A stretch of DNA of 64,000 nucleotides from Microcyclospora pomicola (GCA_002786065.1 NHNY01000011.1:470316-534315); one strand, 5' to 3'. Positions 11,361-23,937 are shown, counted from the stretch's first letter. Notes: generated by a model from the letters alone, not told the origin. Program-made: numbers and translations.

Positions 11361-14300
11361 ATGGGAGGCGCTCAGCCAGCGCTTGAAGGACATGTCTCCG
11401 GACAAGCCAACAAGCCATTGTCGAAACCACCTCATGCACTTACATGGAAGGTTGTCGCAGAAGAAATCCAGGCAGACACCGAAGATGGGCTGAAATCGTC
11501 CGAAGCCGCCAAGCGTCTCGAAGAATATGGCCGCAACGAGCTCGGTGAGGGCGCAAGCGTCAATATCGGCAAGATTCTCATCCGACAGATCGCCAATGCA
11601 ATGACACTTGTTCTGATCCTGGCAATGGCGGTGTCCTTTGGCATTCGATCATGGATTGAGGGTGGTGTCGTCGCTGCTGTCATCATACTCAACATCTCGA
11701 TAGGAGCCATGCAAGAGTACAGTGCTCAGAAAACCATGGACTCTCTCAGATCGCTAAGCTCCCCGACGGCGCAGACCGTACGAGACGGAGAAAGCATCAC
11801 CATCGCAACCGTTGAGATCGTGCCGGGAGATCTTGTCGAGCTCAAGACTGGCGACACAATCCCAGCCGACATCCGAATTATTGAAGCGGTCAACTTTGAG
11901 ACAGATGAGGCACTTCTCACCGGTGAATCATTGCCCGTGCGCAAGAGCGCAGAAGACGTCTTCGATCCTGCTACCGGACCCGGAGACAGACTCAACGTTG
12001 CATATTCCTCTTCTACCGTCACGAAAGGCAGAGCCACAGGAATCGTCTTTGCAACTGGTATGTTTACCGAGATCGGAACCATTGCTGCCGCTCTCCGGCA
12101 AAAGAACAGCAAGATCAGGCCAGTCAAACGCAATGAGGATGGAGTAGCAAAGCCGCACAGATATGTCCAAGCCGCCATCCTCACCGTTTCTGACGCTGTT
12201 GGCTCATTCCTGGGCATCAACGTCGGTACTCCCCTCCAAAAGAGGCTTTCTCGACTTGCGGTGCTTCTCTTCTTCATTGCAGTCGTCTGCACAATCATCG
12301 TATTGGGCGCGAACGACTTCAGCAACCGACAAGAAGTCATTATCTATGGTGTTGCAACAGGTGTGTGATCACGGTGCGCAATTCCCTCCAGCCAAGCTGA
12401 CATGAACATCTATCTAGGCCTGTCCATGATTCCTGCCTCACTGGTGGTGGTTCTTACCATTACTATGGCAGCTGGTACAAAGCGAATGGTGGAACGCCAT
12501 GTGATTGTTCGAAATTTGAGATCCCTGGAGGCGCTCGGCAGTAAGTACAACTTCTATTGACCATTGTCTTCAGTGAGCTTACCATAATCCCAGGCATCAC
12601 CGACATCTGCTCCGACAAGACAGGCACATTGACGCAAGGCAAGATGGTCGCCAAGAAAGCCTGGATTCCCGCGAAGGGAACATACACTATCGGGGAGACA
12701 AACGAACCATTCAACCCTACCAATGGTGGCATCACCTTCAGCACGAATGAACCGAAAGATATGTCCGAGACAGAGACTGGGGAGGAAAGTGGATACTCCG
12801 AACTTGCTCGCGATAACGAGCCCCTAGCCGACTACCTTCGCGTAGCATCTCTGGCCAACCTCGCCAACGTCCATCAGACGAACGAAGGACAGTGGAACGC
12901 TCGAGGCGATCCAACCGAGATCGCCATCCAGGTTTTCGCGACCCGCTTCAGCTGGAACAGAAGAGATTCTGTTGCTGGAGATCAACCTTCTTGGAAAATG
13001 CTCGCCGAATTCCCATTCGACTCCGATGTCAAGAAGATGAGTGTACTCTACCGTGACAACCACTCCAAGGAACTCCACGTGTTCACCAAAGGTGCCGTTG
13101 AACGTGTGATCACATCATGCACCTCTTATATGTCATCCGCAGAAGACAGTGCTACCGAGATGACCGACGCGTATCGCGATCAGATCCTCGAGAACATGGA
13201 AGGCTTGGCCAAATTGGGGCTTCGCGTTCTCGCTCTGGCAAGTCGCAAGTACGACGAAAGCTACGACGAAGACACTGAGATCGATCGTAGCAAGGTCGAA
13301 TGCAACCTTACCTTCCGCGGTTTGATTGGACTCTACGACCCTCCTCGTCCGGAGTCCGCACCGTCTGTCAAGTCATGCCACTCTGCTGGGATTGAAGTAC
13401 ACATGTTGACTGGAGACCACCCCGGCACCGCTCGCGCAATCGCTGCACAAGTCGGTATCTTGCCAGCCAAGATGAACGAGCTCGGCAAGGACGTAGCCGA
13501 CTCCATGGTCATGACTGCCAGCCAGTTTGACGCCTTGACGGATAGTGAAATCGATCAACTGCCTTGTCTTCCGTTGGTCATCGCTCGTTGTGCTCCAAAC
13601 ACCAAAGTCCGCATGATTGATGCTCTCCACCGACGCAAGAGATTCTGTGCAATGACTGGCGACGGTGTGAACGATTCGCCATCTCTGAAGAAGGCTGACG
13701 TCGGTATTGCCATGGGGCAAACCGGATCTGATGTTGCGAAAGATGCATCCGATATCATCCTCACCGACGACAACTTCGCTTCGATTCTTGCAGCCATCGA
13801 AGAAGGACGTCGAACTTTTGACAACATCCAGAAGTTTGTGCTCCATCTTCTTTCTCAGAACATCGCTCAAGCACTCATTCTCCTGATTGGTCTGGTTTTC
13901 AAGGATTCTGAGAACCTTTCCGTATTCCCTATCTCACCAGGTATGTTGGTTCCCAGGGACAAAACACCATAGACTACTAACACCGTCATCTAGTCGAAAT
14001 CATGTTCATCATCATGGTCACAAGGTACGTTGAAGCCTCGTCACTCAATCCTCCTCACACTTCTCATACTGACTTGTCCCAGTGGTTTACCAGATATGGG
14101 TCTTGGGTTCGAAAGGGCCGCCCCAGATATCATGCAGAGACCACCGCAGAGCCTCAAGCGCGGTGTTTTCACCATCGAGGTCATGTGTGACATGGTCTTT
14201 TACGGACTATGGATCGCTGCGCTCTGCCTTGGCTCTTTCGTCCTCGTTCTCTACGGCTTCGAGGACGGTGGGATCGGCTACCACTGCAACGAAAGCATCG

Positions 14301-14827
14301 ACGGGGGCTGCGACGTCATCTTCCGTGCGCGTTCAACATGCTTCGCAACTTTGACATGGTTCTCTGTCTTCCTTGCATGGGAAGTGATTGACCTCCGACG
14401 CAGCTTTTTCCGAATGCAGCCCGGCTCCAAGCGCATTTTCACACAATGGACGCTCGACATCTGGCGAAACCAGTTCTTGTTCTGGGCAGTCATCACCGGC
14501 TTCATCACCATCTTCCCGATCCTGTACATTCCCGGTCTCAATGATGTGGTCTTCAAGCACACTAGCATCAGCTGGGTATGTATACTGCTGTCCCATCGAC
14601 TCTTCCGAATCCTCAGCTAACTTTCTATACAGGAATGGGCTATTGTGATGATCTCCTCACTCCTATTCTTCATGGGCATCGAATCTTACAAGTTTGGCAA
14701 GCGCATGTACTTCAAGAGGCAGGCGAGGAAGAGCGCTGTCGATGGAAGCGATGCCGAGCGCAGAGTGTTTGCATCATACATGACCGACTCGAGCATGGAA
14801 ACTGATCCGGAAAAGGGCAAGCAGTGA
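11361..14827 (+). CDS. ENA1: P-type ATPase, ENA (IID) sodium/potassium efflux pump
   Basis: Six exons (11361-12360, 12418-12540, 12594-13940, 13994-14024, 14083-14575, 14633-14827) splice in phase to 1062 residues, the usual ENA length. Visible P-type hallmarks: actuator LLTGESLPV near residue 187, phosphorylation DKTGTLTQ with Asp at about 382, KGAVERV in the nucleotide-binding domain, MLTGDHPGTA, and hinge TGDGVNDSPSLKKADVG near 729. The M4 segment reads GLSMIPASLVVVLTITMAAG, lacking the PEGLP of Ca2+ pumps and typical of fungal IID ATPases. These plasma-membrane pumps expel Na+ (and K+) at high salt or alkaline pH. The ATG at 11361 is the first in frame. A 31-bp micro-exon (13994-14024) is needed for continuity. 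In many fungi ENA genes are induced through PacC/Rim101, whose gene lies about 30 kb away. Confidence 0.95.
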
Positions 14828-15002
14828 TATAGAGGATATATGTAATGATGAATATAACGCGCAGCGTATGACTCTTGTACAAGTTCAGATTAAGCATTCA
14901 TAATGGCCACTTCTCATGATCGTCATACAATCGAGATTCACACTCACTTCGAACTCAAGATGGTCTTGACTGTAGCCACGCTTTGTTTCTCTAGATAGGC
15001 AT

Positions 15003-16688
15003 CTACCTTGACCGCAACAACGTTTCGTGCTCCTGCCAGAAGTTCTTGCACGTCAGGTGCATGCTCATGCTATTAACCCACCACTCGCCGAAGCTATCGT
15101 CCACATCCACGTCGACCTTGACCACTCTCTCCTCCCGCTTCAAGCCGCACAGCGCACAGGCATGCGGCGCCGTGAACCCGCCCTCCGTCGCCTTGAGCAC
15201 TTTGACCGGCAAACTTTCCGCAATATCTGGGATCGCGGGCAGTTTGGACGTCACTCCACTGGATTTGGTAGCGTTTAGGGCGGTGACTGCACTGCGCGCT
15301 TTTCCGATCTGGGCTTTCCAAGCTCGCACGGCATCCAGGACTTCGCGGTCTTCGCGCGAAACTTCGGATTTGTCGACGCCTGCGAGTTTCATCCCGCCTT
15401 TGCCACCTGCTGCGGCGGGTCCGATGCGCATCCCCTGAGCGAGGTACTGGTCTCGCTTCCAGCGCAACTTACGGCCGGCGATGATGTGGCCGAGCACGAT
15501 GTTTGCGCCTAGGTAATTGGTGAGGAACTTCCGAGATGCTGGATGGGAGATGAGGATTTGTCTTTCGCTCGTCGAGGCTTTGGAGAATGGGGTGAAAAGT
15601 GCTTCGTTGGCCTGCGTGAGGATGCGAGGGAAGATGGACAGGAGGATCGATGGGGGAGGAATGTTGGTCGGTGGAAGACCTGTTTCTGCGCGAGCTTTTG
15701 CAGGAGCAGACGCCATGGCTGCTGAGGGCTTGGGTTGCTTCTGCGGCGGTTTTGGACTTGGAGCAGGTTTAGGAACGGTTTGCGGACCATCTTCGAAGTC
15801 GTCCCAGGCATCATCGTTGAATGTCTCAGGATCTGGGTCGCGAGGTCTAGATGTCTGGGGCTCAGATTTGACTTGTGGTTGTTTCCTTCTATCAGGAAGA
15901 AATTGGGTTTGCTGCTTAGTGGCACTGTGCAGTGAAACCTTCGATTCATCGTCAAGAGCCAACAAATCTACTGTGCGCATCTGCGGTGGGATCTGCTCTG
16001 GTTGAGTAACCTGAGGTGTATCGCCAGCCTCGAAGTCGCCGAAACTATCATCTTCGACTTCGCTAGGATCATCTGCATCGAATAGCACATTTGGATCTCG
16101 TTCCGGTTTCTCGGCTTTGATTTGGTGAGAGTCTGTCAACGGACTACTCCGACTACCTGCGCGTACAGTAGGAGAGTCGATAGCCTGCAGTACGAGCGCC
16201 GCCCGTGCTTTTTCTTGTTCCTCCCGCTCTGCTTGTTGCTGTGCAATGATGCGTTTCGAGTATTCCATAGCAGCCTCGGGATTAGTGGCCAGATCCATCA
16301 TCTCGTCTGCTCCAGCATTGTACTCGTCGTTGTCATCATCAGCGGAAAATAAAAGATCCATGTGATCTGCAAACGGGTGTCTGCCTACTTGAGGCTGATC
16401 CTGTTTTGGCGGTGGCGCGGAGAATGGAAGAGGCTTCTTCTTGGTGACAGGGTGACCATCCCCCACAGATGGTACTACAGGTGCCCGATCTTGCGCTGGA
16501 ACAGCCACACTTGGAGCAGAAGCATCCTCGAAGTCACCGAAGTCATCATCGTCGTCGCCGTCATCAGTACCCAGGCCATTCACGTCTTTGGAGCTTGATG
16601 GAGGCGGAGTCTTTCCAGTGCTTGGAAGGCTCTTGTTGTCTGGGGAGAGTGTTGGAGACCCAAACGCAGCGAACAAATCACTCGACAT
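15003..16688 (-). CDS. Acidic-phenylalanine motif protein, LAA2/aftiphilin-like clathrin accessory
   Basis: A single exon of 561 residues. The N-terminus is MSSDLFAAFG. Acidic-Phe clusters follow: DDDFGDFED at about 47-55, DSFGDFEAGD near 215, and DAWDDFEDG near 300. FGDF/WDDF motifs in acidic context are the known ligands of AP-1 gamma-ear and GGA domains (aftiphilin, yeast Laa2). The middle is low-complexity Pro/Gln/Lys. The last about 150 residues look folded and contain CALCGLK ... HLTCKNFW, a Cys-x2-Cys/His-x2-Cys arrangement that may bind zinc. Role inferred: accessory factor in clathrin/AP-1 transport between trans-Golgi and endosomes. The assignment rests on motifs, not a family signature. 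It is divergently transcribed from EFG1. Confidence 0.55.
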   Translation of the reverse strand: MSSDLFAAFGSPTLSPDNKSLPSTGKTPPPSSSKDVNGLGTDDGDDDDDFGDFEDASAPSVAVPAQDRAPVVPSVGDGHPVTKKKPLPFSAPPPKQDQPQVGRHPFADHMDLLFSADDDNDEYNAGADEMMDLATNPEAAMEYSKRIIAQQQAEREEQEKARAALVLQAIDSPTVRAGSRSSPLTDSHQIKAEKPERDPNVLFDADDPSEVEDDSFGDFEAGDTPQVTQPEQIPPQMRTVDLLALDDESKVSLHSATKQQTQFLPDRRKQPQVKSEPQTSRPRDPDPETFNDDAWDDFEDGPQTVPKPAPSPKPPQKQPKPSAAMASAPAKARAETGLPPTNIPPPSILLSIFPRILTQANEALFTPFSKASTSERQILISHPASRKFLTNYLGANIVLGHIIAGRKLRWKRDQYLAQGMRIGPAAAGGKGGMKLAGVDKSEVSREDREVLDAVRAWKAQIGKARSAVTALNATKSSGVTSKLPAIPDIAESLPVKVLKATEGGFTAPHACALCGLKREERVVKVDVDVDDSFGEWWVNSMSMHLTCKNFWQEHETLLRSR

Positions 16689-17223
16689 CGTGCAAAGCCG
16701 GGCAGTTGTTTGCCTCTGGACTCGACAAGAGCTTTCGTAGAATTCAGTCTTGGAAAGATATACAAATCAATCATTTGACAAGATGATTAAATGCACAAAC
16801 ATGATGCAGCAACCCTTGGCTATGCTAGAGCATCTTCGTTGTAGACATTGATATGGTTTCTTGACTGGGGTGGACGTCGGCACAGTGGTGTACGGCCCAA
16901 TCACTTCTGAGAATAAGTGATGATTGTAATCGAACCGGTAGTCAAAAATTGAACAGTTCTTGGTGGTATCGATTCCAGACTGTTCCCAGATTACTAGAAG
17001 ACTCCTAAGTGCCTGGAATATACCTTATCCTTGTGCTGGGGAGCGGGTCACTTGGGCAGAACACCAGTGTACGTTCAGTGACCAAATTAGAGTTGCGGTT
17101 CAACCGACACTTTCGGAGCTAAAATTTATCGATAGCATCTCCCATAAATCTCGACCTCTCTCACTCACATTCCAATGAAGTATCTGTTGCGTGCGCACTT
17201 CACCTAAACCAGTGAAAGAGAAC
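16689..17223. promoter_or_regulatory. Divergent promoter region, LAA2-like gene / EFG1
   Basis: 535 bp between two divergent start codons. It contains CCCAATCAC near 16898 and A/T-rich runs (CAAAAATTG near 16944, TAAAATTTATC near 17120). No start-to-stop frame of interest and no RNA gene are seen. Assignment of these motifs to factors is not possible from sequence alone. Confidence 0.4.
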
Positions 17224-18081
17224 ATGGCGAGCAAACGTCCAGCGGTCTCTGTGCATCCCTCACGCTCTGCTCAAGTGCCTGCAGAGCCTTCTCGAAAAAG
17301 GCGCAAGATCAATCCTTATGCTTCAAGCAAGCCTGGACAAGCTAAGACCAACACCAAGTCCTTCAAGAAAGCCCACCCGACAAACGAACTCAAATCGCAG
17401 ATCCGCTCACTCACGCGTCTGCTCGAACATAATGAAGATCTCCCGGCGACTGTGAGGGCTGAGAAAGAACGTGCACTACAGACCGCCGAACGAGAGCTCG
17501 CTTCGACGGTAAAGGCGCAGAAGCGAAGCGACATCATATCGAGGTGGCACAAAGTGCGCTTCTTCGACCGACAGAAGGCGACGAAGAGGCTGAAGAAGGC
17601 TCAGAAGTTGTTGGGGCCAGAGGGTGGCGCAACTTCTGCAGAGCAGGCAGAGGCTGTGCAGGAATGGGAGACTGCAATCAACTATGCGATATACTACCCG
17701 CTCGACCTCGCATACGTACCGCTCTTTCCGACTCGCAAGGGAGGTGCGCAGGAGGCTGAGCCTGAAGATGCGGCCGCGGCTGCGCCTGCGCCTGTAGAGG
17801 TAGAGAGACAGGGAGATCCAGAAATGTGGAAGAAAGTGGAGCAATGTATGCGAGAAGGGACGTTGCAAGCATTACGGGAGGGTGAATTGTCGAAGAACGA
17901 GCAGGATGATGTGGTGGAAGCCAAACGTGATGTCAAGGCTAAGGATAAGAGCAAGAGCAAGAGCAAGAGCAAGATCGGAAAGACACATGACAAAGAAGAC
18001 CGCAAGGGCAGAAGAAACGCCCACGAGGAGGAGAGTGAGGATGACAGTGATGGTGGTTTCTTTACCAAGGATGGAGTTTAA
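17224..18081 (+). CDS. EFG1: rRNA-processing protein EFG1
   Basis: A single exon of 285 residues. The EFG1 family pattern is clear. A basic N-terminus (SRKRRKINPY) leads into a coiled-coil core with LKSQIRSLTRLLEHNEDLPA, then repeated R/E heptads, then the conserved SRWHKVRFFDRQKATKRLKK. Further on come NYAIYYPLDLAYVPLFP and a Lys/Glu/Ser-rich tail (KSKSKSKSK). EFG1 proteins are nucleolar factors needed for early 18S rRNA/40S maturation. The ATG at 17224 (AACATGGCG) is the first in frame; a more upstream non-ATG extension is not needed. Length and order fit fungal orthologues. Confidence 0.88.
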   Translation: MASKRPAVSVHPSRSAQVPAEPSRKRRKINPYASSKPGQAKTNTKSFKKAHPTNELKSQIRSLTRLLEHNEDLPATVRAEKERALQTAERELASTVKAQKRSDIISRWHKVRFFDRQKATKRLKKAQKLLGPEGGATSAEQAEAVQEWETAINYAIYYPLDLAYVPLFPTRKGGAQEAEPEDAAAAAPAPVEVERQGDPEMWKKVEQCMREGTLQALREGELSKNEQDDVVEAKRDVKAKDKSKSKSKSKIGKTHDKEDRKGRRNAHEEESEDDSDGGFFTKDGV

Positions 18082-18359
18082 TTCTCTGCCTTAAGTACAT
18101 CTTTGCTTGCTTTGACTACTACAATCAAGATACCCACATGCAGCGTTCCAGCAACAATCAATCTTGCACGAGTCCTGGGATATCACCTGCGCATAGCCTC
18201 GAAAAGTTAAAGTGGCTACTGTCTGTCTTGCTCCTTCCGACTAACACTTCAAAACCCGTTAGCTCACAATCATTCTCATGTGATACTTAACAGGTCGAAA
18301 CTTCTCGTGCTCTAAAGTTGATCTCAACTTGCATACAACAACTTCCCCACCACTACACC

Positions 18360-19365
18360 ATGCCGACGTTTCGAGGGATCTCCATCAAGCTTCAATCGCA
18401 ATTCGATGCATTGATGATCCCGGAGTTCATACCACGAGACATAGATCAAGGAAACGGTGACCCTTCACATTCATCCACGAACACAGTTCGCGTCGAGATA
18501 CCATGCTACCCCGGCTCACGTTTTTGGATCACCTACGCTTGTCCGCCACCGGTCCCAGCTCACAAGAATACGATTGGGAGCACACCTGCGTACTTTTCAC
18601 GCCGGCATGAGTTGTTTCATGAAAAGAGCGGACAGGCGGTCAGCTACTACTACTTCAAGCTCTACATCCGCGGAACAGCTGAAGCTATCGTCAGCTGGGG
18701 AATCGGCGCGGATCAGGACTGGCAGGGCAAAGTCGGGCATGGGTACTTCGACGCTGGGAAAGATTTTCGAGGGAAGAGAGTGGTAGAGAAGAGGGGTTTG
18801 TTCTTTCCTGTCTGGGAGGAGTCGATGGCAGGGCAAGGATTGGTCGCGGAACACAATCAAGCATTGGAGGTAAAGGTGTTTCGAGCCAAGGACAGGATCC
18901 GCGACACAGTCGGCTACACCCCGAGTCCGGACACGACTGCTTCGGCTGTGAGGTATGCACATCATATACGGTGAGCACTGAATATGAGCTGACGGATTGC
19001 GCAGTTTGGGTAGTGTAGGATTGAGGAAAAGCGGTGAGCGCAGGCGTATGTATACATATGCTCTGCTTGATCCTCTGGATGAACCCTACGCTGTGTTTCA
19101 GTACTCTGTTGAGCGGTGGTGGGAGCCAGGGAGTAGTATCCTGTACTCTGAGGACGGTATTTCTGTGGAGGGAGAAGAGTACTTAGATCAGATGAAACCA
19201 GCTACTGTGCAAGATGAAGACACGGACAACGCGCGTCGGACATCAGACGAACGCTGGGAAGAAGCTCCGAACATCTCTTCCTGCATTGTCTCCCCACTGT
19301 TGGCGGCAGAGGCCAGGGTTTTCGAAGACAGCAGCTCTATCGCCCGCCAGCTTCCGTCAACATGA
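18360..19365 (+). CDS. Uncharacterised fungal protein
   Basis: Two exons, 18360-18952 and 19005-19365 (GTATGC donor, GCGCAG acceptor), encode 317 residues. The N-terminal part alternates strand-like segments (FRGISIKLQ, VRVEIPCYPGSRFWITY, YYYFKLYIRG) with a conserved-looking VSWGIGADQDWQGKVGHGYF. The pattern recalls the all-beta DUF7918-type proteins common in ascomycetes, but I cannot confirm membership. The C-terminal third is charged and probably disordered. No signal peptide, membrane segment or catalytic motif is seen. The CACCATGCC start context is good. Confidence 0.7.
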
Positions 19366-19920
19366 CAGTGTGCTCCATCAGTGCAGTGTACTCAACAGCG
19401 TATGGTAGCGAATAAGCATTACCATACAGGCAACGGTCGAGCAAGCTGTCGAGCCGACATGCGCAATACAATACTTAGGAGCCACTGGGCTCAGCTATGG
19501 TCCCTATGCAGGGCAATCGTAAGACGTGATTCAGATGGCGATCCGCTCAGTTCAGTGGAGTGGCCGTACCATTTCGATTGAGCGAAAGAGTGTTGCAGGG
19601 CAAGGGCCAATTCGAACGGACGCCGCTATATCATCACATTGTCAATTGAACTTGGAGAACTATTCGTGACAGAGTAAAACCGCGTCGTGCTGTTGTGAGA
19701 CCATGCGTTCCATGCTACGGACTCCCACGTGGCTTTTCCGTGGGCATGCTACGCCCGATATAGAAACATCTTTCCACCACCTCAATAAAAGTGCCGCGCA
19801 ATCGCAACGTCGATCATCAAGCATAAGGTATCTTAGTGTTAGTGATCAAGAGTGTGACCATTACTGGAGAGGCCAGCGAGCTTCGTTTCCCATCGTTGCT
19901 ATACCAAGCTGTATTCCAGT
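19366..19920. other. Intergenic, upstream of ferric reductase-like gene
   Basis: 555 bp with no gene recognised. It should contain the terminator of the upstream gene and the promoter of the oxidoreductase. No clear GATA-factor (siderophore regulator) cluster stands out. Confidence 0.4.
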
Positions 19921-21709
19921 ATGGCGTACCACTTCGTGACTCTAAACGACGAGCAGAAACACGCCCGACGTCAAGCGCTGGAGTGGTACGGCTTCCTAGC
20001 ACAACTCTCGATCCTGTTCCCACTTCTGCTGTCTCAAGTCTATTTCTTCGTCGCATGGGTTGATCGGCGGTGGCGGCAGAACTTGTTGAGCTCCAACTCG
20101 CCCAGCTCACCGGATGTCAAGCAAGCACGGCGTAGTGGCGTTCAAGGATGGAGGACTACGGCTCGAAGATGGGCCTGGTGGGGCGGCGACCGGGTGGTAG
20201 TTGGTGGTGAAGCGCTGGGTAGTCGAGCAGAAGTATTGTGCGCGGCGATCTGGTTCTTGTGGTTGATGGCGTTGAGTTTTGTCGATACTGGAGATGGTAT
20301 AGATTCCCGATGCACTCGTCCACAGTGACTTGACTGATCATGGATTCACAGACTACATCCACCTGACCAAACGCTTCGGGATCGTAGCTGCCTCTCAGCT
20401 GCCAATACATTACCTCCTGGCTCTAAAGTCGCCCTACTCTCCTCTGGTCCTGGCATTGCGGAGCTCACACGAGACCTTGAATGTTGCCCATCGGCTTCTG
20501 GGTCAAATTATCACAATTTTTTTCTACGCCCACACGATCCTGTTCATCAATTACTATATCCAGAACTCCATCCTGCTCGCCAAGCTGCAGCAGTTCTACA
20601 TCCTCTGCGGACTGTTCAGCATCGTGGCTTTCACCGTGGTAGGCACGACCGCCCTAGCCCCTGTGCGAAGATGGAGCTACAAAGTCTTCTACACGATACA
20701 TGTCGTGCTCGCTACGGCATTACTGCCTGTCTTGTGGTTCCACGTGTCGCATATCCGGATCTACTTGTACGAGACCGCGGCTGTCTACGCAGTAAACGCC
20801 GTCCTACGCGCATTGAGCTCGAAGAACACAGCCAGCACAATCCGCATCCTACCTGACACGAACCTAGTGGAGGTCGTTGTTCCTGCAAGTCCGAAGCTGG
20901 GTCTATGGCAGGCTGGCCAGCACGCCTACCTCTCTTTACCCGGTCATCCATTCTTGCGGACCTTCCGGAGTAACCCGTTCACCGTTGCATCACTCCCCTC
21001 CGTTGACCGGAAATTGCGCTTCGTCGCTCGGATTCTGGATGGGAACACCGCGAAACTGGCGCAGAGTGTCAAAGGCGCAGGCGAACATAGTGTCACTGTG
21101 GAAGGGCCATACGGCGTGGCCACACACATCGATCGGCTCCTGCAGTATGACCGTGTCCTGCTGGTAGCCGGCGGCGTAGGAGGCACATTTCTCGTGCCTC
21201 TATATCGCCAGCTGCTGGCCGATCTAAGTCCAAGCGCGGGTAGCTATCGAAGATCAAAGATGGCGTTCGCGTGGGCGGTGAAAAGCATTGGAGATGCGTC
21301 CTGGGCTCTGCCCGAGGAGGGCAAGGAGCGCACGGGTTTCGCGGAACGACTGACACTGTGCCTCACCCGAAGTGGCAGCGCTGGCTCCATCGGCTCAGCC
21401 AGTAACGAGCGCTTTGTGCTTGGAGACGACGAGCCGGGCATCGAACTCGAAGAGCACAAGAACTTGCTTGCTGGCGCAGGGGAGCCAACTGCAGACGACC
21501 AAGGAAGCATGTCCGGTCTCAACGTGCAGAGTCGCCGACCAGATCTACCCGCCATCATCGCCGAGACGTTTGCCCACGGTCGACACGAGCGGGTCGCGGT
21601 TGTAGTCTGCGGTCCTCAGCGTCTGAGCAGCAGCCTTAGAGAAGAACTCGGCAAGTATGTTCATAAGGGCCGGGAGGTGTGGTTCTGGGACGAGAGCTTC
21701 GCGCTGTGA
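19921..21709 (+). CDS. Ferric reductase-type transmembrane NADPH oxidoreductase
   Basis: Exons 19921-20296 and 20352-21709 give 577 residues. The N-terminal half has about seven hydrophobic helices. Haem-ligand His pairs are suggested by SHETLNVAHRLLGQ with YAHTILF, and by TIHVVLATALLPVLWFHVSH. Next comes an FAD-binding domain with NPFTVASLP (usual HPFT, here Asn-Pro), then NADPH-binding VAGGVGGTFLVPLY, and a C-terminus VVVCGPQRLSSSLR ... VWFWDESFAL, typical of FRE proteins. Such enzymes move electrons from cytosolic NADPH to extracellular Fe3+/Cu2+ chelates. No signal peptide is obvious and the N-terminal extracellular part is short. The first ATG of the open frame is used. Substrate is not determinable; NOX is less likely because the His spacing and FRE-type tail fit ferric reductases. 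Confidence 0.85.
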
Positions 21710-23778
21710 TCCGACTCCCTGCTCATCTGTATGTACCATGTAAACACACATTTACCATCATCTATGTACCAATGGTGTATCATCCCGCAATCCGCACAGC
21801 GCTGGTCTTGTATCTTCACCGAGGTCCCCTTCCCGCACTAGACACCGAAGAAGTGAACGTACGAGCAGAACAGCTTAGGGTTGAATAGACATGTATTCAC
21901 GTATACTTTCAATAAAGTCCTGCATCACAACTTTACCCTCAATCCCTCGGAGGCAGGTATCTGTAACGAGCAAGTTGAGCAGGAGTAGGACTGAAATCAA
22001 GAGATGATGGCGCGAGCAGTTTCAATAGAAGGCCCGCTCCTCACTCAACCCAGTCACCTCACGTAGTTACCGGTACCTACATACACGCCCCTACCGCCGA
22101 ATCTACCTCGAACCCAGATCTTCAATTCGATATGTCTACGCATTCGAGATGGTCAGTCTCAACGGGGGTCAACCTTTGGCCCAGTTCATGTCCATTACTG
22201 TTCGTTCAGATTTTAGTAGAGTCTTTTCGACGCGGTTAGAACATATCGACATAGCCTGCAAGAGTGCAAGCTGTCCGATCGCCGACTTCTTCCCTCATTT
22301 TGAACGTCTACCATGACAAGCGACGAGATCAAAGTTGACAGGCCACATCCACAGATCCGCAGCCATTCCACCGCGTGCCATCGAGACATCGAATGAGGCT
22401 CGAGTGTGAACGGATCTGTCACTGTGGTGGGTCTGAGCTCTGTGGTCATGGACGATGCCAAGATCCTTGGAAGCGTGCGGATCCAGGCTCAGCATGAACC
22501 AACACCGAGCATGTTCGAACCCACGTTCCGCCAAGGACTTGCCATGGGTGGAGAAGACATGGACGACGCAATTTCGACGATGAAAGTTGGTCGTGTCTAC
22601 TGTGAGTGTGGAGTGGGATTACTATAATGATGGAGATGACGACGAAGCTCGGCGTTGGCGGAATGAAGGCAGACAGTCCCACGTGTAGGCATCGGCAGGC
22701 GGAGGATGGCTACCGGACTACTGTGGATGTGCAGGGATCATGCACAACATGCGCCCAACGTCGACTAACACCGTAACGAACATGCATGAAGCGGGGCGTG
22801 CATGAGGACGAACTGCGCGATGATGGATCGTCGCCGCATTATTGCCCCTCATCGTGTTGCAGAGCTCCGAGCTACTGTGGGTGTGTGGAGTGGAGGGGCG
22901 TGGTATACGAATGCTACTACTGTACATCACTGCCTAGGCACTGGAATGGGACAGTATGAGAAACCGACATCGGAGCAGGGGGCAATGATCTGGTGGCTTG
23001 AGCTGGCGAGCGTTGACTGATAAGGGCCGGGCAGGGTTGGGGTCAGGTGTCTTGATCGCGGGTACAGATGGGGGCGAACATGGCCTGCGTGATCGAGATA
23101 AGCGATCGAAAGGGCTTCGGCGAGCGACGGGAAGACGAGCGAGAGGTTGGAGATGAGACATGGGATATGATCCATGTTGCGCGTGTTACTATTGCGTGGG
23201 TCGGGCTTGTTGGATGGTAGGAATGGGATGCGCGTACAGTATGGGTCGATCGCCGGCGGAGGGTGTCGGAAGTCCGTACATGCACGTCGAGCGTCTCCCG
23301 GTGGATGAATGGAGGCAATCCATGAGCTGAACGAAGGAGAGTTACGGAAGCGATGGACGATATACGGTATGGAAGACGATAGATAGTGATCCAGTATAAC
23401 AGCAGCAGTCGATACGGTCCAAGGCACCAGGTATCAGCCAGTAATCTTCCCGCGTGGCCGTGTGGTTCGGCCTTGCTTCTTCCCGCAACTGGGAGTCACC
23501 CATCATCACGCCCACGCGCACTCCCCCATCATCAACCACCCACTGACTAACCCATCGTCTGCCGTGTGCAGTCCTCTTTCGCTCTTCCACCTCTTCCATC
23601 CAACAACAACAACCACAACATTGCAGTCCATCATCACCGGCAGCTCACTCCTGCTCCTTGCTCCGACACAGCTCCCGACGCGCCTCCAGCCACATCGCCG
23701 ACCGACCACCCGCTCCATCCAGCGACCTCGTCTCCGCACGCGCCTCTGTATCTCCGAGCAGCTTTCTTGCATCGCCAA
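21710..23778. other. 2-kb intergenic region upstream of STB3
   Basis: No gene recognised. AATAAAG near 21910 may be part of the ferric-reductase 3' end. The stretch before 23778 is pyrimidine/ACC-rich and is probably STB3 promoter and leader. Open frames here are shadows without domain signal. Confidence 0.45.
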
Positions 23779-23904
23779 GTGAGTCGCCTCCTCATCCTCC
23801 ATCCGCCTATTCCAACAGCGAATCTTGCGCGCGCTGGTGGTCGTGGTCGGCCATCTGCCTGTCGCCTCTGCGCCACACCTACTGACTCATCTCCGCAACC
23901 ACAG
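23779..23904 (+). other. Probable 5'-leader intron of STB3
   Basis: CCAA|GTGAGTCG at 23779 and CAACCACAG ending at 23904, with CTACTGACTC as branch point about 25 bp before the acceptor, make a good 126-bp intron just upstream of the STB3 ATG (23938). Without it the frame is open upstream but lacks an ATG, so the leader is probably untranslated and spliced. Confidence 0.5.
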
Positions 23905-23937
23905 GAAAGCTCTCTGATAAGACCCGCCCCTCTCGAG

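Noticed and set aside
16915-16945. Possible tRNA T-arm (CCGGTTCGATTAC on minus strand)
   Set aside because: The flanking 5 bp do not pair and no acceptor or anticodon arm fits. No tRNA was found anywhere in the window by eye.
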